A stretch of 64,000 bases of DNA from Agromyces allii (GCF_009749385.1 NZ_WBIN01000008.1:124001-188000), one strand, 5' to 3'. Positions 51,565-60,420 are shown, counted from the stretch's first letter. Notes: generated by a model from the sequence alone, not told the origin. Program-made: numbers and translations.

Positions 51565-53085
51565 TCAGCCCAGCGAGACGGCCGACCAGGACACGGGCGG
51601 CAGGGTGATCGTGAGCTCGCCGCCGGCGATCGAGATCGACTCGTTCGCGCTCGGGGCCACGCGCTCGGGCTGCTCGAGCGTGTTCTTCGCGTACACGTCG
51701 TCGTCGGTGAGCGTGTGCGACTCGAGCACGGCGACGTCGCCGAGGCCGCTGACGTCGACGGTCACGGTGATCGCCTCGGTCTGCGAGCGGTTCACGAGGA
51801 ACACGGCCGAGCGGCCGGTCTCGGCGTCGTGCGTGGCGACGGCGTCGACGAGCGGGACCTCGCCGTACGCCTTCGTCGAGTAGGTGGGCGCATCGAGCTT
51901 CAGCTCGAGCGCCTCGCCCTGCGCGAGGCGCGACGTGATCGAGAACGGGAAGAACGTCGTCTGGCGCCAGGCGATGCCGCCCGGCTCGGTCATGATCGGC
52001 GCGATGACGTTCACGAGCTGCGCGAGCGAGGCGCTCGTGACCCGGTCGGAGTGCTTCAGCAGCGAGATCATGAGGTTGCCGAACACGACCGCGTCGGCGA
52101 CCGAGTAGACGTCCTCGAGCAGGCGCGGGGCGACCGGCCAGTTGTCGATGCCCTCGATCTTGTCGACCCCGTGGAACCGCTCGATGTACCAGACGTTCCA
52201 CTCGTCGAACGAGATGTTGATGCTCTTCGAGCTGCCGTTCACGGCCTTGACGTGGTCGGCCGTCGCGACGACGGACTCGATGAAGTGGTCCATGTCGACC
52301 GCCGACGCGAGGAACGAGTCGAGGTCGCCGTCGCGCTCCTCGTAGTACGCGTGGCAGGAGATGTAGTCGACGTCGTCGTAGGCGTGCGTCAGCACGACGC
52401 GCTCCCACTCCCCGAACGTCGGCATGTGCGCGCTCGACGAGCCGCACACCACGAGCTCGACCGACGGGTCGAGCTGGCGCATCGCCTTGGCCGTCTGCGA
52501 GGCGATCTTGCCGTAGTCGTCGGCCGAGCGGTGGCCGAGCTGCCACGGGCCGTCCATCTCGTTGCCGAGGCACCACATCTTCACGCCGAACGCGTCGGTG
52601 CGGCCGTTGTCGATGCGGCGCTGCGAGAGCGCCGTGCCGCCGGCGATGTTCGTGTACTCGAGCAGGTCGAGCGCCTCGAGCGTGCCGCGCGTGCCGAGGT
52701 TGACCGCGAGCATGAGGTCGCTGCCGACCTTGTCGAGCCAGCCCTGGAACTCGTGCAGGCCGACCTCGTTCGTCTCGGTCGAGTGCCATGCGAGGTCGAG
52801 ACGGCGGGGGCGCTCCTCGCGCGGCCCGACCGAGTCCTCCCAGCGGAAGCCCGACACGAAGTTGCCGCCCGGGTAGCGGATGGTCGAGACGCCGAGCTCC
52901 TTCACGAGCTCGACGACGTCGGAGCGGAAGCCCTCGGCATCCGCGCTCTCATGGCCGGGCTCGTAGATGCCGTCGTAGACGTGGCGGCCGAGGTGCTCGA
53001 CGAACCCGCCGAAGACGCGGCGGTCGATGCGGCCGACGGCGAAGTGCGGGTCGACGGTGAGGCGTGCGGTGGTCATGATGCTCAT
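51565..53085 (-). CDS. abfA: Alpha-L-arabinofuranosidase, glycoside hydrolase family 51
   Basis: A 506-residue cytoplasmic enzyme that removes terminal L-arabinofuranose from arabino-oligosaccharides. FGGFVEHLGRHVYDGIYEP and STIRYPGGNFVSGFRWEDSVGP are GH51 signatures; E176 in MWCLGNEMDGPW is the acid/base and E295 in ISFDEWNVWY the nucleophile. The C-terminal beta domain ends in PPVSWSAVSLG. No signal peptide is seen. It lies downstream of two sugar-importer permeases on the same strand, so arabino-oligosaccharides are the expected cargo of that importer. Start at 53085 (MSIM) or 53076 (MTTARL) cannot be resolved. Confidence 0.93.
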   Translation of the reverse strand: MSIMTTARLTVDPHFAVGRIDRRVFGGFVEHLGRHVYDGIYEPGHESADAEGFRSDVVELVKELGVSTIRYPGGNFVSGFRWEDSVGPREERPRRLDLAWHSTETNEVGLHEFQGWLDKVGSDLMLAVNLGTRGTLEALDLLEYTNIAGGTALSQRRIDNGRTDAFGVKMWCLGNEMDGPWQLGHRSADDYGKIASQTAKAMRQLDPSVELVVCGSSSAHMPTFGEWERVVLTHAYDDVDYISCHAYYEERDGDLDSFLASAVDMDHFIESVVATADHVKAVNGSSKSINISFDEWNVWYIERFHGVDKIEGIDNWPVAPRLLEDVYSVADAVVFGNLMISLLKHSDRVTSASLAQLVNVIAPIMTEPGGIAWRQTTFFPFSITSRLAQGEALELKLDAPTYSTKAYGEVPLVDAVATHDAETGRSAVFLVNRSQTEAITVTVDVSGLGDVAVLESHTLTDDDVYAKNTLEQPERVAPSANESISIAGGELTITLPPVSWSAVSLG

Positions 53086-53156
53086 TTCAGGATCGAAGTC
53101 GAGGGTCGGTCGAGGTCGAGTGGTCGGTGGGTCGAGAGGTGGTGCGAAGGTCGTGC

Positions 53157-53172
53157 GGATGCCGCGGCATCC
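53157..53172. repeat. 16-bp palindrome GGATGCCGCGGCATCC after the permease gene
   Basis: A perfect copy immediately past the permease stop codon on the minus strand, before the GH51 gene. As with the copies at 17371 and 23497 it stands right behind a stop codon. Confidence 0.65.
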
Positions 53173-53173
53173 G

Positions 53174-54127
53174 TCACTTGATGGAACCGATGGCCAGGCC
53201 GCCCTGCCAGTAGCGCTGCAGGAACAGGAACGAGAGCACGAGCGGGATCACCGAGATGAACGAGCCCGACGTGATGAGGTTCCAGACCTGCTCGCCGCCC
53301 GCGCCGGCGTTCGACAGCGCGGTCCAGCGGTTGAGGCCGACGGTGACGGGCAGCAGCTGCGGGTCGGTGAGCACGGCCAGCGGCAGGAAGAAGTTGTTCC
53401 ACGTGCCGACGACCGAGAGCAGCAGCACCGTGACGATCGCGGGCTTCAGCAGCGGCAGGGCCACCTGGAAGAACGTGCGGATCTCGCCGGCGCCGTCGAT
53501 GCGGGCGGCCTCGAGCATCTCGTCGGGCACCGCGTCCTGCGTGTAGATGCGCATGAGGTACACGCCGAACGGGCTCAGGAGCGAGGGCAGGATCACCGCC
53601 CACGGGGTGTTGATGATGCCGTACTGGCTGAGGAGCATGAACGTCGGGATCACGAGCGCCGTGAGCGGCACCATGACCGACCCGAGGATCACGCCGAAGA
53701 CGCCGTTGCGCCCGCGGAACCGGTACTTGGCGAAGCCGTAGCCCGCGAGGATCGCGAGGATCGTGGCGCCGATGCCGCCCGCGAACGCGTAGAGGAACGA
53801 GTTGCCGAGCCAGCGCCAGTAGATGCCGCCCTGGTGGGTGAACAGCTCGCCGATGTTCGAGAACAGGGCGAACGTGTCGTCGAACCAGAACGCCGGGCTG
53901 CTGAACAGGCCTGCCGTGTCTTTCGTGGCGGCGACGAACAGCCACCAGATCGGCACGATGAAGTAGATCGCGAGGATGATCAGGAACACGTGCGAGCCGA
54001 TGCGGCGCCCGCCCTTGCGGCGGCCGTCGCCCCGCGCGCCCCGGGGGCCGCGATATTCGTGGTCGGGCACGCCCGTGACGGTCGTGAGGGCGTCGGCGCG
54101 GTCGCCGCGGGTGTTGAGGATGGCCAT
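53174..54127 (-). CDS. Carbohydrate ABC transporter permease, MalG/LacG type
   Basis: A 317-residue inner-membrane subunit. A cytoplasmic tail of about 40 residues rich in Arg/Gly precedes six helices. The EAA loop, which contacts the ATPase, reads PDEMLEAARIDGAGEIRTFFQVALPLLKPA, with the typical EAAxxDGA core. AIYFIVPIWWLFVAATKD at the first helix is characteristic of the second sugar permease. Its start codon overlaps the stop of the upstream permease. No ATPase gene is present, so a shared MsiK-type ATPase encoded elsewhere is expected, as is common in actinobacteria. Confidence 0.92.
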   Translation of the reverse strand: MAILNTRGDRADALTTVTGVPDHEYRGPRGARGDGRRKGGRRIGSHVFLIILAIYFIVPIWWLFVAATKDTAGLFSSPAFWFDDTFALFSNIGELFTHQGGIYWRWLGNSFLYAFAGGIGATILAILAGYGFAKYRFRGRNGVFGVILGSVMVPLTALVIPTFMLLSQYGIINTPWAVILPSLLSPFGVYLMRIYTQDAVPDEMLEAARIDGAGEIRTFFQVALPLLKPAIVTVLLLSVVGTWNNFFLPLAVLTDPQLLPVTVGLNRWTALSNAGAGGEQVWNLITSGSFISVIPLVLSFLFLQRYWQGGLAIGSIK

Positions 54128-55080
54128 CACTTGAGTCCGCTCTGCTTGCGGGTGAGGAAGAGGAAGAGGTACGAGCCGGCGAATACGAGCGCGCCGAGCG
54201 AGAACGCGATCGCCGAGGCGTAGTTGAACTGGCTGTACGAGAACGCCAGCGAGTACGCGTACATGTTCGGCGTGTACGCCGCGTCGATCGCGCCCTGCGC
54301 GATGTTGCGCAGCACCACCGGTTCGGTGAAGAACTGGAGCGTGCCGATGAGCGCGAACGTGATCACCATGACCATCGACGACGAGATCATCGGGAGCTTG
54401 ATGCGGAGCGCGGTCTGCAGGCCGTTGGCGCCGTCGATGCGGGCCGCCTCGTAGATCGACGGGTCGATCGACCGAAGCGCCGCGTAGATGACGACCATGT
54501 AGTAGCCCGACCACTGCCAGGTGACGATGTTCACGAGGCTGCCGAAGATCGTGCCCGACGCGAGGAAGTCGGGTGTGGGCAGGCCCACGGCCGTGAAGAG
54601 CGTCGCACTCGGCCCGAACTTCGGGCTGTAGAGGAAGCTCCACATGAGTGCGCCGATGACCACGGGAATCGCGTACGGCACGAAGATGAGCAGCCGCGAG
54701 AGCTTCGACAGCCACGAGGTCAGCGAGTCGAGCACGAGCGCCGCGAGGAGCGCGACGATCAGCTGCGCCGGGATCATGACGATCGCGAACGCGGCGACGC
54801 GCAGCAGGCCCTCCATGAAGAGCGGGTCGGTGAACGCCTTCACGTAGTTGCCGATGCCGGTGAACTTCGTGCCCGTCGCGAGCGTCGACGTGAACAGGCT
54901 CATGCCGAACGCGTAGAACAACGGGAACACCAGGAACAGGGCGAACACCGCGAGGAACGGGGAGACGAAGAGCCAGCCCCAGCGTTGGCGGCGGCGCTCG
55001 AGGCGCGAGCCGGGCGCGCGCGTCGTGCCGGTGCGGCGCGTCGCGACGGGCTTCGGCCCGGCGGTGGTCTGGGTGGTCAT
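54127..55080 (-). CDS. Carbohydrate ABC transporter permease, MalF/LacF type
   Basis: A 317-residue membrane subunit that pairs with the next permease. The Arg-rich N-terminus (RLERRRQRWGWLFVSPFLAVFALFLVFPLFYAF) enters the first helix, and the EAA loop reads DPSIYEAARIDGANGLQTALRIKLPMI. Six helices are predicted. It lies 93 bases downstream of the binding-protein gene, separated by an extraordinary G/C homopolymer tract (55127-55167) that could limit read-through and so keep permease levels below binding-protein levels. Confidence 0.92.
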   Translation of the reverse strand: MTTQTTAGPKPVATRRTGTTRAPGSRLERRRQRWGWLFVSPFLAVFALFLVFPLFYAFGMSLFTSTLATGTKFTGIGNYVKAFTDPLFMEGLLRVAAFAIVMIPAQLIVALLAALVLDSLTSWLSKLSRLLIFVPYAIPVVIGALMWSFLYSPKFGPSATLFTAVGLPTPDFLASGTIFGSLVNIVTWQWSGYYMVVIYAALRSIDPSIYEAARIDGANGLQTALRIKLPMISSSMVMVITFALIGTLQFFTEPVVLRNIAQGAIDAAYTPNMYAYSLAFSYSQFNYASAIAFSLGALVFAGSYLFLFLTRKQSGLK

Positions 55081-55126
55081 GCTCGCTCTCCTCGTCGAGG
55101 CGGTCGGTCGGGGGTCGGTGAGGGGC

Positions 55127-55167
55127 GGGGGGGGGGGGCGGGGGGGCCCCCCCCCCCCCCCCCCCCC
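55127..55167. repeat. Self-complementary poly-G/poly-C tract
   Basis: Reading the plus strand: 12 G (55127-55138), C, 7 G (55140-55146), then 21 C (55147-55167). The G and C halves can pair into a stem of about 20 bp, and the G runs could instead form a quadruplex. It fills the gap between the binding-protein stop and the permease start. Exact run lengths are prone to sequencing error. Confidence 0.85.
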
Positions 55168-55173
55168 GACCGG

Positions 55174-56508
55174 TTACTCCAGGGTGAAGCCCTGCTCGCC
55201 GGCGTAGGTCTCGAGCGAGGACTGCAGGTCGTCGAGCGCCTGGTCGGAGCTCTTCTCGCCCTGCGTCATCGCGTAGAGCTGCTCGGTGAGCTGGTCGTAC
55301 GCGTAATTCTGGAACGGGCTGAAGGTGAAGCCGGTGTAGCCGGCCGCCGCCTCGAGGAAGACGTCCTTGTTGATCTGCTGACCGCCGAAGAACGGGTACT
55401 CGAGGTCGCGGAAGTAGTCGGACTCGAGGATCGGCTTCCACAGTGGGAACAGGGCGGCCTGTTCGATGCCGATCTTCCACGCCTCCTCGGTGCCGAAGAC
55501 CTCCTTGGCCACGACCGCGGCCGCCTCCTTGTCCTTCGCCTGGCTCGTCACGGCGAAGGTCGAGCCGCCCCAGTTGATCTGCACGGGGTTCGCGGCGTCC
55601 CACTGGGGAACCGGCGCTGCGCGCCACACGGCGTCGCTGTCGGCATCCGAGAGACCGCTCAGGTAGCCGGGGCCCCAGGCCGCGGCGACGTAGATGGCGT
55701 AGCTGCCGTCGACGAGCTTCGTGTTGTAGTCGGCCGTGAACGCGTCGTCGGTCGCGACGAGGCCCTGGTCGACGAGGTCGCTCCAGTAGCTCAGGACCTT
55801 CTTCGAACCCTCGTCGTTGACGTCGATGCCGATCTCGGTGGGGTTCGCGTTGTCGTACGCGAACGGCACCGAACCGGCCTGCGCGAACAGCGCCTGGTTG
55901 TAGGCGCGACCGTTCGTCGGGAAGTCGGCGAGCACGCCGGGCGCGCCCGCGTCCTTCAGGGTCTTCGCGGCGGCGGCGAACTCGTCCCACGTGGTGGGGG
56001 CGGCGATGCCGTACTGGTCGAGGATGTCCTGGCGGTAGAGCATGCCCATGGGGCCGCCGTCGACGGGGATCGCGTAGACCGCGTCGCCGCTCGAGACGTC
56101 CTTCCAGGCACCCTCGGTGTAGTCGCCCTTCACGTCGTTCGCCCCGAACTCGGTGAGGTCGACGAGGCCGTCGCGGATCGAGAAGCTCGAGAGCACCTCG
56201 GACTCGAGCATGATGACGTCGGGGGCGCCCGACCCCGCCTCGAGGGCGGTGGAGAACTTCGTGTACTCGTCGTTGCCCTGGCCGGCATTGGTCCAGCAGA
56301 TCTGGACGTCGTCGTGGCTCTCGTTGAAGAGGTCGACGACGTCTTCGAATGCCGGGTACCAGGCCCAGACGCTCACCTGGGTGGCGTCGGCGTTCACGAT
56401 CTTGTTGGTGCATTCCGTGGCGGAGGTGGATTCGCCTGCGCTGCAGCCGGTGAGGGCTGCGGCCGCGACGGCGACCGTGCCGCCGACGGCGAGGAGCTTG
56501 CTCTTCAT
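55174..56508 (-). CDS. Sugar ABC transporter solute-binding lipoprotein, family 1
   Basis: A 444-residue lipoprotein (MKSKLLAVGGTVAVAAAALTGC, lipobox LTGC) that captures oligosaccharides for the two permeases downstream. The mature part begins with a strand leading to VWAWYPAFEDVVDLFNESH and has APDVIMLES, VDGGPMGMLYRQDIL and a C-terminal helical lobe, the outline of MalE/UgpB-type family 1 proteins. LacI-type operators lie just upstream (56582-56607), so the importer is induced when its sugar is present. With the GH51 gene downstream, arabino-oligosaccharides are the most likely ligand, by inference. Confidence 0.92.
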   Translation of the reverse strand: MKSKLLAVGGTVAVAAAALTGCSAGESTSATECTNKIVNADATQVSVWAWYPAFEDVVDLFNESHDDVQICWTNAGQGNDEYTKFSTALEAGSGAPDVIMLESEVLSSFSIRDGLVDLTEFGANDVKGDYTEGAWKDVSSGDAVYAIPVDGGPMGMLYRQDILDQYGIAAPTTWDEFAAAAKTLKDAGAPGVLADFPTNGRAYNQALFAQAGSVPFAYDNANPTEIGIDVNDEGSKKVLSYWSDLVDQGLVATDDAFTADYNTKLVDGSYAIYVAAAWGPGYLSGLSDADSDAVWRAAPVPQWDAANPVQINWGGSTFAVTSQAKDKEAAAVVAKEVFGTEEAWKIGIEQAALFPLWKPILESDYFRDLEYPFFGGQQINKDVFLEAAAGYTGFTFSPFQNYAYDQLTEQLYAMTQGEKSSDQALDDLQSSLETYAGEQGFTLE

Positions 56509-56581
56509 CGTGCGGTGCTCTTTCTGTTGCGGTGGACAACTCTGTCTTGGTGCCCTGTGCCGGTGGTCTGTGCTCGGGCTG

Positions 56582-56607
56582 TACAACGTTGTAAAGTAAA
56601 CGTTGTA
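56582..56607 (-). promoter_or_regulatory. Two LacI-type operators before the sugar importer genes
   Basis: TACAACGTTGTA (56582-56593) is a perfect 12-bp palindrome with the central CG of LacI-family operators. GTAAACGTTGTA (56596-56607) matches it in its last nine positions, 14 bases along. They precede the binding-protein ATG by about 75 bases and would cover its promoter. The same palindrome occurs before the lacI gene. Confidence 0.88.
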
Positions 56608-56703
56608 GAGACATGATGCCCAAGGGCGCGCCCGCTGTCAAGTGGAGTCGGACAGCGGTTGCCGAGCTCGCGACGACATGCGGACACCGCGCGGACGCCG
56701 CGG

Positions 56704-57726
56704 TCAGGCGGCGGGCGCCGCGACCGCGGACTCGCGCTCGGCGATGCGGAAGTCGGCGAGCAGCAGCCGCGGCGGGCCCAGCTCGGCGCCCGACGCGATG
56801 CGCTCCACGAGCGTCGCGACGGCCGTCTTCGCGATCCACTTCTGGCCCGGATCGACCGTGGTCAGCGACGGGATCGAGTAGCCGGCCTCGTCGAGGTCGT
56901 CGAAGCCCATGACCGCGACGTCCTCGGGCACGCGTCGGCCCGATGCCTGCAGCACGCGCATCGCACCGAGCGCGAGCGTGTCGTTCAGGCCGAAGACGGC
57001 GTCGAACGCGACGCCGCGGTCGAGCAGTTCGGTCATCGACCTCGCGCCGTTCGAACGGTGCCACAGCGTCGTGTAGCCGATGAGCGACTCGTCGAACGGG
57101 ATGCCGTGCGCCTCGAGCGCCTCGCGGTGCCCCTGCAGGCGCAGCGCGGCCGACCCCACGATCTCGTCTTCATGGGCGCCGACCACGGCGATGCGTCGCC
57201 GCCCCGACGCGATGAGGTACTCGGTCGCCGCACGCGCCGCCTCGACGTTGCGCATGGTCACGTGGTCGATCGGGCCGCCGAAGATGCGCTCGCCGAGCAG
57301 CACCATCGGGAAGTCGACGCGGAGGCTCGCGACATCCGCCTCGCTCATGCCCAGCGCACTGAAGATCAGGCCGTCGGTCATCTTGAGCCGGGGACTGCGC
57401 AGCAGTTCGAGCTCGCGGTCGCGGTCGCCGCCGGTCTGCTCGACGAGCACCACGAGCCCCGCCGCCTCGGCCGCCTCGATGACGGCGGCCGCGAGTTCGG
57501 CGAAGTAGCTGAGTCCGAGCTCGGGCACGGCCAGGGCGATGGCGCCCGTGCGCCCCGACTTCAGGCTGCGGGCGGTGAGGTTCGGCACGTAGCCGAGCTC
57601 GGCGATGGCCGCCTCGACGCGCTCGCGCGTCGCCGGGCGGATGTGCGGATACGCGTTGATCACGTTCGACACGGTCTTGATGGACACGCCGGCGACCCGC
57701 GCCACGTCGTGCAACGTCACAGCCAT
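56704..57726 (-). CDS. LacI-family repressor of the arabino-oligosaccharide genes
   Basis: A 340-residue regulator. The N-terminal headpiece VTLHDVARVAGVSIKTVSNVINAYPHIRPATRERVEAAIAELGYVPN contains the helix-turn-helix and hinge, and the rest is a periplasmic-binding-like sugar sensor (ALAVPELGLSYFAELAAAV, GFDDLDEAGYSIPSLTTVD). The perfect palindrome TACAACGTTGTA stands 28 bases before its own ATG and again in front of the importer, so it most likely controls both. It is transcribed in the same direction as the importer but has its own promoter. Confidence 0.93.
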   Translation of the reverse strand: MAVTLHDVARVAGVSIKTVSNVINAYPHIRPATRERVEAAIAELGYVPNLTARSLKSGRTGAIALAVPELGLSYFAELAAAVIEAAEAAGLVVLVEQTGGDRDRELELLRSPRLKMTDGLIFSALGMSEADVASLRVDFPMVLLGERIFGGPIDHVTMRNVEAARAATEYLIASGRRRIAVVGAHEDEIVGSAALRLQGHREALEAHGIPFDESLIGYTTLWHRSNGARSMTELLDRGVAFDAVFGLNDTLALGAMRVLQASGRRVPEDVAVMGFDDLDEAGYSIPSLTTVDPGQKWIAKTAVATLVERIASGAELGPPRLLLADFRIAERESAVAAPAA

Positions 57727-57753
57727 GTCGCCTCCGGGTTCATGCCAGCACTC

Positions 57754-57765
57754 TACAACGTTGTA
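57754..57765. promoter_or_regulatory. LacI-type operator before the lacI gene
   Basis: TACAACGTTGTA, identical to the site at 56582-56593, 28 bases upstream of the repressor's start codon on the minus strand. It suggests autoregulation. Confidence 0.88.
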
Positions 57766-57838
57766 CCCCAGTGGTGCCGCCGGAGTCGAGCACGACGCCG
57801 ATGTGCCGTCGACGCGTCATCGACGCGTCGCCGCCGCG

Positions 57839-58711
57839 TCATCGAGGAGGGCGCGGATGCGACGGCGGCGTGACATGCGCCTGCGCGAGCGCGGCGTTCC
57901 GCTCCGAGGCGCGCGCGAGCCGCGCCAGCCGCTCCCGCTCGAGGGGCACCGCGAACGCCGCCCAGAGCAGCAGTGCGACCCCCGCGCCGACGAGCGCCCC
58001 GCCGATCGTGTCGGTCAGCCAGTGCACGCCGAGATAGGTGCGACTGATCGCCATGAGCACGGTGTACACCGCCCCGGCCACCCACACCCAGACCCGCGGC
58101 ACGATGACGCCGAGCGCCACCGCGATCGTCGCCGCGTTCGCCACATGCCCCGAGGGGAATGAACCGAAGTCGCTCGTGACCATCATGTCCTCGGGCCGAG
58201 GCCGGCCGTACAACTCCTTGAGCACCTGCACCACGAGGGCGCTGCCGGCCGAGGCCAGCGCGAAGTACAGCGCGGCCCACGGCCGACGCAGCACGAGCAG
58301 CGCGATCGTGATGCCGACCGGCACGAGGATCACACCGACGATGCCGCCGCCCAGCATGTTCATGAACAGGGCGAAGACGTCGGCCGCCGGCGAGTGCGCC
58401 TCAGCGAGCTCGAGCGACCACTCCTCGTCGACCCCGAGCGGCAGTCCGCCCGCGCGCACCGCGATCACCAGGCCGAGCAGGGCGCCCATCGCCACCGCGA
58501 TGCCGCCCGCGATGAGCGGCACCCTTCGGCCCATGCGGTGCACGCGCGCGGCGCGCTGATGCGGCGCGAGATCGTCGGAAGCAGCCACGGTCGCATCGGG
58601 GCGGCCGGCGGGCTGGGCCGCGGGCCCCGACTCCGCGGCGGCGGTGGGCTCCGCGTCCGCGTCGCGCTCGGCGGCGTCGTCAGGCTCGGGCGGCTCGGCA
58701 GGCGCGGTCAT
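57839..58711 (-). CDS. PAP2-family membrane phosphatase
   Basis: A 290-residue protein. An acidic, Ala-rich tail of about 60 residues precedes six helices. The phosphatase signature is complete: KELYGRPRP (KxxxxxxRP), FPSGHVANA (PSGH) and SRTYLGVHWLTD (SRxxxxxHxxxD). Such enzymes hydrolyse lipid phosphates such as undecaprenyl diphosphate or phosphatidic acid at the outer membrane face. It stands alone, downstream-facing from the repeat-containing gap at 58712-59020. Confidence 0.92.
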   Translation of the reverse strand: MTAPAEPPEPDDAAERDADAEPTAAAESGPAAQPAGRPDATVAASDDLAPHQRAARVHRMGRRVPLIAGGIAVAMGALLGLVIAVRAGGLPLGVDEEWSLELAEAHSPAADVFALFMNMLGGGIVGVILVPVGITIALLVLRRPWAALYFALASAGSALVVQVLKELYGRPRPEDMMVTSDFGSFPSGHVANAATIAVALGVIVPRVWVWVAGAVYTVLMAISRTYLGVHWLTDTIGGALVGAGVALLLWAAFAVPLERERLARLARASERNAALAQAHVTPPSHPRPPR

Positions 58712-58859
58712 GGCCCAACGCTAGCGAGGCGGCGGATGCCTCGGCGCGCGGCACGCGGCATCCGTCGCCCTCGGCCGGTTCGGGCTCGCCCGCGGGTCGC
58801 CACCGACGCGACGTCTGCGCCGGACTGTGCGGAACAGCGCGGACCACCCGACGCGGCGC

Positions 58860-58934
58860 AACTCCGGATGTCGCGAGCGACGCGCAGAGGCGAGCCGGCC
58901 GACACGCGGGCGCCCGCCACCGGCATCCGGAGTT
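58860..58934. repeat. 75-bp dispersed element with 11-bp inverted ends, copy 2
   Basis: AACTCCGGATG (58860-58870) and CATCCGGAGTT (58924-58934) flank 53 nt, exactly as in copy 1 (32778-32852). The rest of the gene-free stretch 58712-59020 shows an imperfect GGATGCC...GGCATCC palindrome near 58735-58762 and nothing else I recognise. Confidence 0.75.
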
Positions 58935-59020
58935 CGGATGCCGGCGCGGACCCGGACGCAGCCCGAGATGCGAACGCAGGGCAGGACGGCCCGCGCGACG
59001 CAGGCCCTACCGACGACGCG

Positions 59021-60295
59021 TCAGTCGCTGAGCGGCGGCACCGTGCTCGGGCGCACGAGCAGCCACAGCGCGGCGATCGCGATGACGGCCGCGCTGATCT
59101 GCACGATCGCCATGGGGACCGCGCTGCCGACGCCCATGAGGCCGATGAGCGGCGAGATGAGCCCGGCGAGTCCGAAGTTCAGCGCGCCGAGGAGCGACGC
59201 CGCGGTTCCGGCCTCGGCGCCGTGGTGCGCGAGTGCCAGCACCTGCACGGCGGGGAACGAGAACCCGCAGGCCAGGATGTAGATCCAGAGCGGGATCGCG
59301 GTGCCCCAGAACCCGGCGCCCGAGGAGTCGAGCACCATGATCGCGACGGCCATCGCGAGGTGCACGATCGTGGCGATCGCGAGGATCCACTGCGGCTGCA
59401 CGGTGCCGCGCATGAGCCGCGAGCTCGTCTGCACGCCGATGATGATGCCGATCGAGTTGACCGCGAAGAGGATGCCGTACTGCTGCGCGGTGAACGCGTA
59501 CAGCTCCTGGAAGAGGAACGACGAGGTCGACAGGTAGCCGAACAGGCCCGTGAAGGTCATGCCGCCGACGATCGCGGCGCCGAGGTAGACGCGGTCGCGG
59601 AACAGCGCCTTGTACCGGTCGCCGAGCGTCGAGTGGCCGGCCACGTGGCGGCGCGACTCGGGCAGGGTCTCGACGATGAGGAACGCGACGGCGAGCACGA
59701 CGACGAGGCCGTAGACGCCGAGCACGATGAAGATGCCGCGCCAGTCCATGACGTTGAGCAGCTGCGAGCCGATGACGGGCGCGAGCACGGGCGCAAGGCC
59801 GTTGACGAGCGCGAGGCGCGAGAGCATGCGCACGAGCGGCTTGCCGCCGAAGAGGTCGCGCACCATGGCCATGGCCACGACGCCGCCGGCCGCGGCGCCG
59901 AAGCCCTGGAGCAGGCGGAACACGAACAGCCACGTGATGTCGGGCGCGAACGCCGCACCCACGGAGGCTGCGATGTGCAGCACCGTCGAGAGGATCAGGG
60001 GCAGGCGGCGGCCGACCTTGTCGCTCCAGGGGCCGACGATGAGCTGGCCGAAGCCGAAGCCGAGCATGGTGCCCGTGAGCGTCAGCTGCACGGCCGCGGC
60101 CGAGACGCCGAGCTCGCTCTGCAGCACGGGGAACGCGGGCAGGTAGAGGTCGACGGTGAACGGCCCGAGCGCGGTCAGCGCGCCGAGCACGAGCACGTAC
60201 ACCAGCCGCTGGCGGCGGCTCAGGCGGTCGCCGGGGTGCGACGGGGTCTCGTAGTCGGACGGTCGGAGGATGGGGATGGAGGCGGTTGATGACAT
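59021..60295 (-). CDS. Bcr/CflA-type multidrug MFS exporter
   Basis: A 424-residue transporter with twelve helices. The first helix region LGALTALGPFTVDLYLPAFP and the motif-A loop GQLIVGPWSDKVGRRLPLI (GxLxxGPxSDRxGRRP) are diagnostic of the Bcr/CflA drug-proton antiporters, and RLLQGFGAAAGGVVAMAMVRDLF follows. Likely substrates are small drugs or endogenous toxic compounds. The ATG at 60295 is preceded by a long leader that contains a 9-bp perfect hairpin and, further up, a 14-bp palindrome, suggesting regulated expression. Confidence 0.92.
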   Translation of the reverse strand: MSSTASIPILRPSDYETPSHPGDRLSRRQRLVYVLVLGALTALGPFTVDLYLPAFPVLQSELGVSAAAVQLTLTGTMLGFGFGQLIVGPWSDKVGRRLPLILSTVLHIAASVGAAFAPDITWLFVFRLLQGFGAAAGGVVAMAMVRDLFGGKPLVRMLSRLALVNGLAPVLAPVIGSQLLNVMDWRGIFIVLGVYGLVVVLAVAFLIVETLPESRRHVAGHSTLGDRYKALFRDRVYLGAAIVGGMTFTGLFGYLSTSSFLFQELYAFTAQQYGILFAVNSIGIIIGVQTSSRLMRGTVQPQWILAIATIVHLAMAVAIMVLDSSGAGFWGTAIPLWIYILACGFSFPAVQVLALAHHGAEAGTAASLLGALNFGLAGLISPLIGLMGVGSAVPMAIVQISAAVIAIAALWLLVRPSTVPPLSD

Positions 60296-60357
60296 GCGGG
60301 TGTCCAGGCGTGCTCGAGTGCGGCGGCGCACGCCCTCGGGCGCCGGGAGACAGGAAA

Positions 60358-60377
60358 CGGCGCCCCGTGGGGCGCCG
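60358..60377 (-). promoter_or_regulatory. Leader hairpin of the Bcr/CflA-type gene
   Basis: CGGCGCCCC (60358-60366) and GGGGCGCCG (60369-60377) pair perfectly around GT, 63-82 bases upstream of the start codon. It has no T-run. It could slow transcription or protect the leader. Confidence 0.5.
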
Positions 60378-60406
60378 CCGTGGTGCGATTCGGCCCCACG
60401 ATGGGC

Positions 60407-60420
60407 TCGAATCGATTCGA
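60407..60420. promoter_or_regulatory. 14-bp palindrome in the Bcr/CflA-type promoter
   Basis: TCGAATCGATTCGA is perfectly self-complementary and lies about 110 bases upstream of the start codon, next to the AT-richer TAGGTTCCAAGTGTACCC. Small MarR- or TetR-type repressors of drug exporters bind sites of this size. No regulator gene adjoins it. Confidence 0.55.

Noticed and set aside
55025..55207. Small open frame across the poly-G/poly-C tract
   Set aside because: It exists only because homopolymers lack stop codons; the peptide is poly-Gly/poly-Pro and has no ribosome-binding site.
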